A stretch of 17,437 bases of DNA from Prolixibacteraceae bacterium (GTDB taxonomy: Bacteria; Bacteroidota; Bacteroidia; Bacteroidales; Prolixibacteraceae), in assembly GCA_017998095.1 (NCBI GenBank), contig JAGODU010000085.1, positions 1 to 17,437 on the forward strand, read 5' to 3'. A program made the translations under genes and the position numbers. The notes under the pieces were generated by a model. The model was given only the letters and a program-made list of their open reading frames with translations. It did no database searches and was not told the origin of the DNA. Below, one piece after another: positions 1-8,529 of the stretch (position 1 is its first letter; each line of letters begins with the position of its first letter).

Positions 1-484
1 GTGCGAAGGCTTTGATTTCGGCAACTCTCCAACACATATCATAAATGAGAATTTTGAAGGTAAATCAGTCATCCTCACAACCAGCTCAGGTACTAAGGGA
101 ATTGCCAACGCTTTAAATGCTGACCAAATAATTACAGGAAGCTTTGTCAACGTAAAAGCAATTGCTAAATATATAATGCTTCAGAATCCAAAAGAAGTTA
201 CTCTTGTTGGTATGGGATACGAAGGACTAAGAGTTACACAGGAAGATGAATTTTGTGCTGATTATATTGCAAATGAAATTTTATCAATCAAAACAGATCT
301 TGAAAAGATAAAAACAATATTAAAATCAGGTGATGGTGCCAGATTATTTAATCCTGAAAACCAAGCACATTCTCCTTTATCAGATTTCTTTCTTTGCACT
401 GACTTTAACAGATTCGACTTCGTTCTTAAAGTCATATCAGATGAGAATGGCAATAAATTATTGGAAAAGATTGATATTATTTAA
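1..484 (+). CDS. comB: ComB-like 2-phosphosulfolactate phosphatase (3' part)
   Basis: The reading frame is open from base 2 to the stop at 482-484, so this is the C-terminal ~160 residues of a gene that begins outside the window. The ATG at 176 is internal, because the same frame reads through it from the edge. Visible features match the ComB family: FGNSP near the start, then VILTTSSGTKGI (the family's TT-NGT-type loop), GSFVN, and a VTLVGMG...EDEFCADYI stretch near the end. ComB enzymes are Mg-dependent and hydrolyse 2-phosphosulfolactate in coenzyme M or sulfolactate metabolism. Homologues are common in Bacteroidota that make no coenzyme M, so the true substrate here is uncertain. Family assignment is fairly firm; the physiological role is inference. 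A MalY/PatB gene follows 59 bp downstream on the same strand, possibly co-transcribed. Confidence 0.8.
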   Translation, partial: CEGFDFGNSPTHIINENFEGKSVILTTSSGTKGIANALNADQIITGSFVNVKAIAKYIMLQNPKEVTLVGMGYEGLRVTQEDEFCADYIANEILSIKTDLEKIKTILKSGDGARLFNPENQAHSPLSDFFLCTDFNRFDFVLKVISDENGNKLLEKIDII

Positions 485-543
485 AAAATCTACAATATTT
501 ACTTATTAATTCTTGTAGAATACACCATTTTAACTAAACTGTT

Positions 544-1716
544 ATGAAATATAACTTTGATGAAATAATAGACCGTAAAAATACCAATTGCGAAAAATAC
601 GATGATTTAATTGAAATATTCGGTAAAGAAGATTTAATTCCAATGTGGGTGGCAGACACAGATTTTCGCACCCCCGACTTTATTGTTGAAGCTATTAAGA
701 AACGAGCTGACCATGAGATATATGGATACCCAATGATTCCAGATTCATTCTATAATTCAATTCAAAACTGGATCAATACTAAACACAATTGGAAAATAGA
801 AAAAGAATGGATCAGCTTCAGTCCTAATGTAGTTATTGGTCTTGCTTCTACTGTTTTATCTCTCACAAGGCCCGGTGATAAAATTATAGTTCAACCTCCG
901 GTATATTTTCCTTTTTTCCATGTAATAAAAGGTAATGACCGAATAATAGTTGAAAACCAGCTTAAAGTTGTAAATAATCATTATGAATTTGATTACGATG
1001 ATCTTATTAATAAGATAGACAGAAATACAAAAATGCTAATCCTTTGCAGTCCGCATAATCCGGGAGGACGAGTATGGAAAAAAGAAGAATTGATTAAACT
1101 TGGTAAAATCTGTCTGGAAAAGAATATCGTTATTGTTTCAGATGAGATTCATTCAGATTTAATCTTTTCAGGCATTAAACATACTCCTATTGCTTCTATT
1201 TCTGATGAAATGGCAAATAGTTGCATTACATTGATGTCTGCCAGTAAAACATTCAACATAGCCGGATTATCTTCATCGTATGTAATTGTTCCTAATAAAG
1301 AACTAAGATCAAAATTCAATTATTTTATAAACCATAACCATTTCTCAGGTGGAAATATCTTTGGATTAACTGCTACAGAAGCTGCATATACTCACGGTCA
1401 GGAATGGCTTCAAATGCTGATAGAATATCTGGAGGAAAATCTTAAAATTGTGACTTCTTTCTTTTCAGAACATTTCCCTTCTGTCAAAGTGATGGTTCCG
1501 GAGGGTTCTTTTCTTGTATGGATTGATTTGTCAGGTATCGGGATACCGATTAAGGATGCTATAAATAAACTTATAGAAAATGGATTGGCATTAAGTCCCG
1601 GACATATATTCGGATCAGGAGGAGAGAATTTTGTAAGGCTCAATATGGGATGTCCTAAAAGTTTGTTGATTAAAGGACTGGAAGTGTTTAAAAAGACTTT
1701 CCATCAACTTATGTAA
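544..1716 (+). CDS. patB: MalY/PatB-family PLP enzyme, probable cystathionine beta-lyase
   Basis: A 390-residue fold-type I PLP enzyme of full family length. The N-terminus has the MalY/PatB signature (FDEIIDR, then KYD, then LIPMWVADTDF at 31-41 and YGYP at 60-63). The cofactor site is seen as SDEIHSD with D200 pairing with the pyridine nitrogen, and SASKTFNIAGL with K235 as Schiff-base lysine. VRLNMGCP near 364-371 supplies the carboxylate-binding arginine R365. Characterised relatives cleave cystathionine or other cysteine S-conjugates to pyruvate, ammonia and a thiol; the exact substrate cannot be read from sequence. The ATG at 544 fits the family N-terminus. Its stop lies inside the 3' end of the convergent atpC, an 8-bp tail-to-tail overlap that leaves no room for a terminator between them. 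Confidence 0.88.
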   Translation: MKYNFDEIIDRKNTNCEKYDDLIEIFGKEDLIPMWVADTDFRTPDFIVEAIKKRADHEIYGYPMIPDSFYNSIQNWINTKHNWKIEKEWISFSPNVVIGLASTVLSLTRPGDKIIVQPPVYFPFFHVIKGNDRIIVENQLKVVNNHYEFDYDDLINKIDRNTKMLILCSPHNPGGRVWKKEELIKLGKICLEKNIVIVSDEIHSDLIFSGIKHTPIASISDEMANSCITLMSASKTFNIAGLSSSYVIVPNKELRSKFNYFINHNHFSGGNIFGLTATEAAYTHGQEWLQMLIEYLEENLKIVTSFFSEHFPSVKVMVPEGSFLVWIDLSGIGIPIKDAINKLIENGLALSPGHIFGSGGENFVRLNMGCPKSLLIKGLEVFKKTFHQLM

Positions 1717-1954
1717 CCTTTTCAGTTAAGATAACGGTTATATTTTTTTTGGATTCTACGACCCCGCTGTCAATTGAATATGTTAATTCTTTGTGGTCTG
1801 TACATACTATTCTGATAATTCCTTTCCCAAGGGAAGAAATAATTGGAGCATGGTTTTTTAATATTTCAAAGTTTCCTTTTTCTCCGGGGACCTGTACTAA
1901 TAAAATCTCTCCTGAAAATATTTTCTTATCCGGTGTTATCAGCTCAAGTATCAT
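1709..1954 (-). CDS. atpC: F1Fo ATP synthase epsilon subunit, short form
   Basis: An 81-residue protein matching only the N-terminal beta-sandwich domain of the epsilon subunit. It starts MILELITPDKKIFSGEI and has the conserved VPGEKGNFEILKNHAPI stretch at about 22-38. It sits in the F1 central stalk, linking gamma to the c-ring. It ends where the ~50-residue C-terminal helical hairpin of E. coli epsilon (about 139 residues) would begin, so the inhibitory 'up' conformation seen in E. coli is impossible here. Short epsilons are usual in Bacteroidota, so this is lineage-typical and not a truncation. Only 9 bp separate it from atpD, so the two are certainly co-transcribed. Its stop overlaps the convergent patB gene by 8 bp. 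Confidence 0.9.
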   Translation of the reverse strand: MILELITPDKKIFSGEILLVQVPGEKGNFEILKNHAPIISSLGKGIIRIVCTDHKELTYSIDSGVVESKKNITVILTEKVT

Positions 1955-1963
1955 AACAATCCT

Positions 1964-3478
<1,515 letters not shown>

Positions 3479-3479
3479 T

Positions 3480-3487
3480 CAAATTTA
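3480..3487 (-). promoter_or_regulatory. Candidate -7 element for atpDC
   Basis: On the minus strand this reads TAAATTTG, a full match to the Bacteroidota -7 consensus TAnnTTTG. It ends 19 nt before the atpD start codon, the same distance as the candidate element of the protease gene. A TTG lies upstream (plus-strand CAA at 3502-3504), but only 14 nt away, shorter than the usual ~19-20 nt. The -33 element is therefore doubtful. Confidence 0.4.
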
Positions 3488-3543
3488 ATAATTTAAGTTG
3501 ACAACATCCATTAAATATTGAATTTCAGATATAATTAAAAAAT

Positions 3544-4527
3544 TTACTTTTGCCTCTCCATAAGAATATTTGCAACTTCAAACAATTCCTTCTTAACTTC
3601 ATTATTTACTGAAATTGTTTCCAGACATTTTTTGGCTTTTTGAAAATAATCTTCAATCTTTTCACTTGTCATTTCCCTGATTCCAAAATCTTCGTAAATC
3701 TTAATAACGTTCCTTATCTTTTCTTCTCTGTTAAACTCTTTAACATTTATCCAATAATCCAGATTTGAATTATCATTAGCTTCAGCTTTATTTAATGCAC
3801 TAATCAGAAGAAACGTTTTTTTATTGGAAACTATATCACCACCTATATTCTTACCAAACTTATCGGTATCGCCAAAAGTATCCAGGAAATCGTCCTGCAA
3901 TTGAAAAGCTATTCCAATATTTAAACCAAAATGAAATAAAGAATCAGTATCTTCTTTTGATGCTCCTCCAATTACAGCCCCAATCTTAAGGCTATTTGCC
4001 AAAAGTATTGCTGTCTTCAAACTAATCATGTTAATATAATCATCAACAGTTACATTGGAATAACTTTCAAAGTCCATATCATATTGCTGACCTTCACAAA
4101 CTTTCAGGGATGTATCAGTGAAAATCCCAAGCACTTCTTTCAAATTTGATATTTCGCTTTTTAATAAATATTCTGTTGCCAGAAACGACATCGCATCACC
4201 GGATAGAATAGCTGCATTTTCAGAAAATTCAATATGTACTGTCTTTTTATTTCTCCTAAGAACAGACTTATCCATTATATCGTCATGCAGTAGTGTAAAA
4301 TTGTGAAAAATTTCAATTGCAACAGCTGCAGGTAATGACCCTGAAATATCATTGCTAAACATTCTGCATGCCATCATTAAAAGGAGAGGTCTTATTCTTT
4401 TCCCTCCCATATTCAATGAGTATACTATGGGTTCATATAAATTTCCGGGTTCTCTTTGTTTCAGAATCTCAATTTCTTTTTCAAGCCTGCGTATAAAAAT
4501 CTCGTTTAATTCCTTATATATCTCCAT
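3544..4527 (-). CDS. Polyprenyl diphosphate synthase (trans-isoprenyl transferase)
   Basis: A 327-residue all-helical trans-isoprenyl diphosphate synthase that condenses isopentenyl diphosphate with an allylic diphosphate. It shows GGKRIRPLL (41-49, substrate-binding Lys/Arg), the first Asp-rich motif HDDIMD (D82, D83, D86) followed by RR, and the second motif QDDFLD (D212, D213, D216). The first motif is plain DDxxD, without the two-residue insertion of bacterial farnesyl diphosphate synthases. An aromatic residue, F77, lies five residues before it, a position known to cap chain length at C20 in archaeal enzymes. A geranylgeranyl-type product is thus possible but unproven; long-chain quinone side-chain synthesis is the alternative. 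No clear promoter was seen in the 154 bp separating it from the divergent phosphate transporter. Confidence 0.9.
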   Translation of the reverse strand: MEIYKELNEIFIRRLEKEIEILKQREPGNLYEPIVYSLNMGGKRIRPLLLMMACRMFSNDISGSLPAAVAIEIFHNFTLLHDDIMDKSVLRRNKKTVHIEFSENAAILSGDAMSFLATEYLLKSEISNLKEVLGIFTDTSLKVCEGQQYDMDFESYSNVTVDDYINMISLKTAILLANSLKIGAVIGGASKEDTDSLFHFGLNIGIAFQLQDDFLDTFGDTDKFGKNIGGDIVSNKKTFLLISALNKAEANDNSNLDYWINVKEFNREEKIRNVIKIYEDFGIREMTSEKIEDYFQKAKKCLETISVNNEVKKELFEVANILMERQK

Positions 4528-4650
4528 ATCAAATGTTTTGCTTTAAAAATGCGTTAGTCGTAAGAATCTCGTCTAAAGTAATATTTTCAAAGATTAATAC
4601 AAAAGATTAAGAAAAGTAGTTCTAAGTCTTATATTTAAGATTTCGAATAT

Positions 4651-4658
4651 TAAATTTG
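4651..4658 (+). promoter_or_regulatory. Candidate -7 element for the Na/Pi cotransporter gene
   Basis: TAAATTTG matches TAnnTTTG exactly and ends 23 nt before the ATG at 4682. No good TTTG is present about 20 nt upstream, so only the -7 half is supported. Confidence 0.4.
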
Positions 4659-4681
4659 TAATATAAACTATTGAAAAGAAA

Positions 4682-6361
4682 ATGTCAGACATCATTCTGA
4701 TTTTAACGATAGCAGGAGCCACAGCTTTATTCTTGTATGGGATGAAGCTCATGAGTGAATCTCTTCAAAAAATATTTGGAGAGAAGCTCAGAACATCTCT
4801 TTCTTCAATCCCTTCAAACCGAACAAGGGGTGTACTTACCGGAATGTTTATTGCTGCTCTTATTCAATCTTCTTCAGCTACAACAGTAATGGTTGTAAGC
4901 TTTGTAAATGCAGGGGTATTAAGGCTTGCTGAAGCAATTGGAGTAATTATGGGTGCCAATATTGGAACTACATTTACAACATGGTTAATTGCAATTCTGG
5001 GTTTTGAATTTAATATCTCACCATTTGCCTTCCCGCTTATAGGTGTTGTTATTCCTCTTATTTTTTCAAACAACAGGAAAGTAAGAACCTGGGGTGAAAT
5101 GATTTTAGGATTCTCTCTGCTCTTTATAGCTCTTGAAATTGTTAAAACAAATACTCCTGAAATTACTGATTCATGGCTAAAGGATTTTGTATTATATATC
5201 AATTCTTTCGGGTATCTTTCTTACTTGATTTATTTCTTGTTAGGTACTTTATTTACAATTATATTCAGATCATCAAACGCCATTTTTGCAGTAATTCTTG
5301 TTTTAAGTATAAAAGGATGGTTACCTTTTGCAATGGGTGCTGCTATGATACTTGGAGTTAATGTTGGTACAACAATTTCAGCAATAACTGCTGCCCGTAT
5401 TGCTAATATAACAGCAAAAAGAGCTGCATTGGTACACCTTCTGTTTAAACTATTCGGAGTAGTGTGGATGATACCAATATTCCCGTTTTTTATAAAAGGA
5501 ATTGCCAATCTTTACATTCTGCTTGGAGGAGATGACCCTTTGAATCATGTTTCAGGAATTCCAGTTTCTCTTGCCCTTTTTCATACTTTGTTTAACGTTT
5601 TAAATACAGCCATCTTATATAGCTTTTCAAAACAAATAACTAAGGTTGTAACTAAAAGAATACCTGTAGGTTCATCTCCTGAAAATGAGTTTAAACTAAC
5701 CCACATAAAAATGGGCTTGCTTTCTACTCCGGATGCATCAATTTATCAGGCTAAAAGAGAAACTCTTGTTTTTTCTGAAAATGCCCGTAAAATGTTCAGA
5801 AATCTTGAACGATTGTTAATGGAAAAAAACGATAAAGATTATCAGCATCTGAAAGAAGAAGTACTTGCCAAATATGAATTCTCTAAAAGATATGAGGAAG
5901 AAATTGCCAGCTATCTGACTAAGGTGTCGGAAGGAAGATTAAGTGAGTCAAACTCTATAGAACTCAGATCTTTATACAGGATGATTGATGATATTGAAAG
6001 TATAGCAAATTCTTCAATGAATATTTTCAATGCTCTGGAAAGAAAGAGAGCTCAAAAAATTGAATTTCCCGAACTCCTTAATAATAACATCCTGCTAATG
6101 TTCAATATGGTCAAGGAAGCCCTGGATATAATGGTTGCAATGCAGACTCATGATGAACAATTACCTCTGAGTATGGCAAAAGACACTGAGCGGGAAATAA
6201 ATAATTTTCGCGATATCCTTAAAAGTGAACACCTTAATAACCTTGAAAAGGGTGTCTATAAATATGAAGCAGGAAACATCTACAACGATATAATTTCTCA
6301 GTGCGAAAGAATCGGAGATTATGCATTCAGCATTGATGAATCATGTAAAAATCTCTTCTGA
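4682..6361 (+). CDS. Na/Pi-cotransporter family protein with PhoU-like C-terminal domain
   Basis: A 559-residue inner-membrane protein. Residues 1 to about 320 are hydrophobic with two inverted halves of the Na_Pi_cotrans fold. The first carries the signature QSSSATT (62-68) and GANIGTT (91-97). The second has GVNVGTT (225-231), but where a second QSSSA would be expected it reads FRSSNA (195-200). Residues from about 355 on are soluble and helical and resemble PhoU-type domains, with several long charged helices, as in many bacterial members. The family couples sodium to phosphate uptake, although some bacterial members are implicated in phosphate export or homeostasis. Direction of transport cannot be told here. 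The gene ends one base before the convergent protease gene. Confidence 0.87.
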   Translation: MSDIILILTIAGATALFLYGMKLMSESLQKIFGEKLRTSLSSIPSNRTRGVLTGMFIAALIQSSSATTVMVVSFVNAGVLRLAEAIGVIMGANIGTTFTTWLIAILGFEFNISPFAFPLIGVVIPLIFSNNRKVRTWGEMILGFSLLFIALEIVKTNTPEITDSWLKDFVLYINSFGYLSYLIYFLLGTLFTIIFRSSNAIFAVILVLSIKGWLPFAMGAAMILGVNVGTTISAITAARIANITAKRAALVHLLFKLFGVVWMIPIFPFFIKGIANLYILLGGDDPLNHVSGIPVSLALFHTLFNVLNTAILYSFSKQITKVVTKRIPVGSSPENEFKLTHIKMGLLSTPDASIYQAKRETLVFSENARKMFRNLERLLMEKNDKDYQHLKEEVLAKYEFSKRYEEEIASYLTKVSEGRLSESNSIELRSLYRMIDDIESIANSSMNIFNALERKRAQKIEFPELLNNNILLMFNMVKEALDIMVAMQTHDEQLPLSMAKDTEREINNFRDILKSEHLNNLEKGVYKYEAGNIYNDIISQCERIGDYAFSIDESCKNLF

Positions 6362-6362
6362 T

Positions 6363-7997
6363 TTAATTGCTTAATTTTGCAATGTCTTTTTCTGTCCAGT
6401 CTTCTTTTAACAATTCAATTGCTTTCAATACTGTTTTGTCTATACTGAATATTATAGGATAAAATCCAATATCTCCAATAATATTACGGCATATATATGC
6501 ATATAATTGCTTCTCAAGAATCCTTTCAGATTCCTTTAGCTCTTTTTCAGTGTATTTAACTCCTTTTTCTTTAATATGCCTCAAAAACAAGCTGAAAACA
6601 TTTTTATCACTCAAAAGACTCTCTATTTGATCAGCGCTTTTCAACGATTTAAACATAGCCCTGTTTTTATCAGCATAATCAAAAGCATAATAATAAATAA
6701 GGTTTTTAGATACTACTGAAGAATACAAATTATTAATACCTGCTGTATCTACCGGCACAAACATATCGGGCATGATTCCTCCGCCTCCGTATACTATTCT
6801 TCCACCTGTTGTGTAGTATTTATCTTTATCGCTGAAATGAATGCTGTCTTTTTCAACAAGCTCATCATTAACCATTCGGTTGTACAATTCAAGTTCATAC
6901 TCTTCATTTCCTTTATCGTAGGGTTTTTGAATACTTCTGCCACTAGGAGTGTAAAAGCGGGCTACGGTAAGTCTGAGAGCAGAACCATCTATAAAGGGAA
7001 TTTGTTCCTGAACCAGACCTTTTCCAAATGATCGCCTGCCAACTATTAAACCTCTGTCATTATCCTGAATTGCTCCTGCAAATATTTCACTTGCTGAAGC
7101 TGAATATTCATCAATCAGCACGACTAAATCCCCTTCTTCCCAATTGCCATTCTTTGTAGACAAATAATCATATCTTGGTCTTGATTTTCCCTGAGTATAA
7201 ACAATCATCTTTCCTTCCTTAAGGAATTCATCAACCATTTCAAAAACAGCCTGCAAATAACCTCCGGAATTTCCCCTTAAGTCAATTATCAGTTTCTTTG
7301 CTCCCTTTGATTTTAAATCTTTAATACCGTCAACAAATTCCTTGTGTGTCTTTTCAGCAAATCTGTTTACTCTGATTAACCCAATTGTATTATCAATCAT
7401 ATATGATACATCAATGCTTACAAGTGGAATTTCATCTCTTTCTATTTTAAATTCCAGTAAATCCTTAAAACTATTGCGAAGTATTGACACATTAACAATT
7501 GTTCCTTTCTTGCCCTTAAGTAATGAAACTATACTGTCACTTTTAATTTCCATTCCGGAAACATTTGCCCCATTTACCTTTACAATCCTGTCACCTGCAA
7601 GTATTCCAAGTTTTTGAGAAGGACCGCCTGAAACAACATCAACTACAGTAACAGTATCATTCTGCATAATAAACTGAACACCAATACCCGAGAAATTACC
7701 CCTCATCTCTTCACTTACACTTTTCATCTCATCAGCTTTAATATAAGTTGAATGAGGATCCAGTTCATTTAATACTAAAGGTATGGCCTTTTCAATCAGC
7801 TCGTTCCTGCAAATTGTATCTACATAATCCTTTTCAATTATTTTAGTAATGATTGAAAGTTTGTCATTTTCAAAAACATTACCTACTCCTTTGCTTGAAC
7901 TGTTTATATTACTATTAATTCGAGCCCCGAGAAAGATTCCAATAGCTACAGCTACTGCAAGCATAAGAGGCATCAAGATTTTATATCCTTTCTTCAT
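6363..7997 (-). CDS. C-terminal processing peptidase, S41 family, PDZ-containing
   Basis: A 544-residue exported serine protease. Residues 7-25 form an uncleaved signal anchor or signal peptide. A helical N-terminal segment with LDPHSTYI (79-86) is followed by a PDZ domain at about 95-175, containing GIGVQF and GPSQKLGILAGDRIVKVNG. The S41 core follows with LIIDLRGNSGGYL (236-248). The Ser/Lys dyad is seen as S301 in DEYSASASEIFAGA and K326 in RRSFGKGLVQ; the 25-residue spacing equals that of E. coli Tsp (S430/K455). The last ~125 residues form a helical extension. Such proteases degrade or trim periplasmic proteins with exposed C-termini. The gene stands alone, with a candidate promoter overlapping the terminator of the receiver gene upstream. 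Confidence 0.92.
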   Translation of the reverse strand: MKKGYKILMPLMLAVAVAIGIFLGARINSNINSSSKGVGNVFENDKLSIITKIIEKDYVDTICRNELIEKAIPLVLNELDPHSTYIKADEMKSVSEEMRGNFSGIGVQFIMQNDTVTVVDVVSGGPSQKLGILAGDRIVKVNGANVSGMEIKSDSIVSLLKGKKGTIVNVSILRNSFKDLLEFKIERDEIPLVSIDVSYMIDNTIGLIRVNRFAEKTHKEFVDGIKDLKSKGAKKLIIDLRGNSGGYLQAVFEMVDEFLKEGKMIVYTQGKSRPRYDYLSTKNGNWEEGDLVVLIDEYSASASEIFAGAIQDNDRGLIVGRRSFGKGLVQEQIPFIDGSALRLTVARFYTPSGRSIQKPYDKGNEEYELELYNRMVNDELVEKDSIHFSDKDKYYTTGGRIVYGGGGIMPDMFVPVDTAGINNLYSSVVSKNLIYYYAFDYADKNRAMFKSLKSADQIESLLSDKNVFSLFLRHIKEKGVKYTEKELKESERILEKQLYAYICRNIIGDIGFYPIIFSIDKTVLKAIELLKEDWTEKDIAKLSN

Positions 7998-8016
7998 AAC
8001 TTCAAAATATCATCAT

Positions 8017-8024
8017 CAAATCTA
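8017..8024 (-). promoter_or_regulatory. Candidate -7 element for the S41 protease gene
   Basis: The minus strand reads TAGATTTG, a full TAnnTTTG match ending 19 nt before the protease ATG. It abuts and shares a base with the U-tract of the upstream gene's terminator. A possible upstream TTG (plus-strand CAA, 8040-8042) falls in the terminator loop, 15 nt away, which is short. Confidence 0.4.
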
Positions 8025-8058
8025 AAAAAAAGTCCGGTACAATTAATGAACCGGACTT
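8024..8058 (-). terminator. Intrinsic terminator of the kinase-receiver operon
   Basis: A perfect inverted repeat, AAGTCCGGT / ACCGGACTT (8030-8038 and 8050-8058) with an 11-nt loop, is followed on the minus strand by eight T (8031-8024). It lies 24 bp beyond the receiver gene's stop and reads in the right direction. On the plus strand there is no T-tract, so it acts for the minus strand only. Confidence 0.8.
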
Positions 8059-8082
8059 ATCATTTATTTATTTGATAATAAA

Positions 8083-8463
8083 TTATTGACCATTAAGATA
8101 TTTATTTACTGTATCAAGTAAGTCTTTCGACCTGATTGGCTTTGCAAGATAATCATCACACCCTGCTTCAATTGCTTTAGCCCGGTCATCTGACATGGCA
8201 AAAGCCGTTTGAGCTATTATAATTAAATCAGGATATATCTTTTTTATTTCTCTGGTAGCATCATACCCATTCATTTCAGGCATTTGCAAATCCATAAGAA
8301 TCAAGTTCACTTCGGGATGTTCTTTTACAAAATTAACAGCTTCCAAACCGTTCTTAACCCATTCCACATGTGCATCCAGTTTTGATAAAACTGCATTTAA
8401 GTAAAGATAATTGGATTCAACATCTTCAACTATTAATATTAATGGCTTAACCTGGTCACTCAT
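8083..8463 (-). CDS. Single-domain response regulator (receiver only)
   Basis: A 126-residue CheY-like protein made only of a receiver domain. The acidic pocket is E13/D14, the phospho-acceptor is D58 in LILMDLQMPEMNGYDA, and the switch residue T86 and conserved K108 (AKPI) are present. There is no DNA-binding or enzymatic output. The segment TAFAMSDDRAKAIEAGCDDY is typical of receivers fused to the C-terminus of hybrid kinases. It lies 66 bp downstream of a hybrid-like histidine kinase that lacks its own receiver, so the pair looks like a hybrid kinase split into two polypeptides. It probably relays phosphate to, or takes it from, an unseen partner such as an HPt protein. A strong terminator follows. 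Confidence 0.92.
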   Translation of the reverse strand: MSDQVKPLILIVEDVESNYLYLNAVLSKLDAHVEWVKNGLEAVNFVKEHPEVNLILMDLQMPEMNGYDATREIKKIYPDLIIIAQTAFAMSDDRAKAIEAGCDDYLAKPIRSKDLLDTVNKYLNGQ

Positions 8464-8529
8464 TGTTTACTATTTTAAATATTATCTAAATGTAATCATT
8501 CATTTTATTATTGTCAAGAAAAAATGAAT

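Noticed and set aside
489..519. Inverted repeat TCTACAA/TTGTAGA between the ComB-like gene and patB
   Set aside because: Only 7 bp with a 17-nt loop and no T-tract; too weak to call a terminator or operator.
4589..4610. Direct repeat AAAGATTAA (13-bp period) upstream of the polyprenyl synthase
   Set aside because: Nine AT-only bases plus one G in very AT-rich DNA are expected by chance, and no promoter fit at normal spacing was found.
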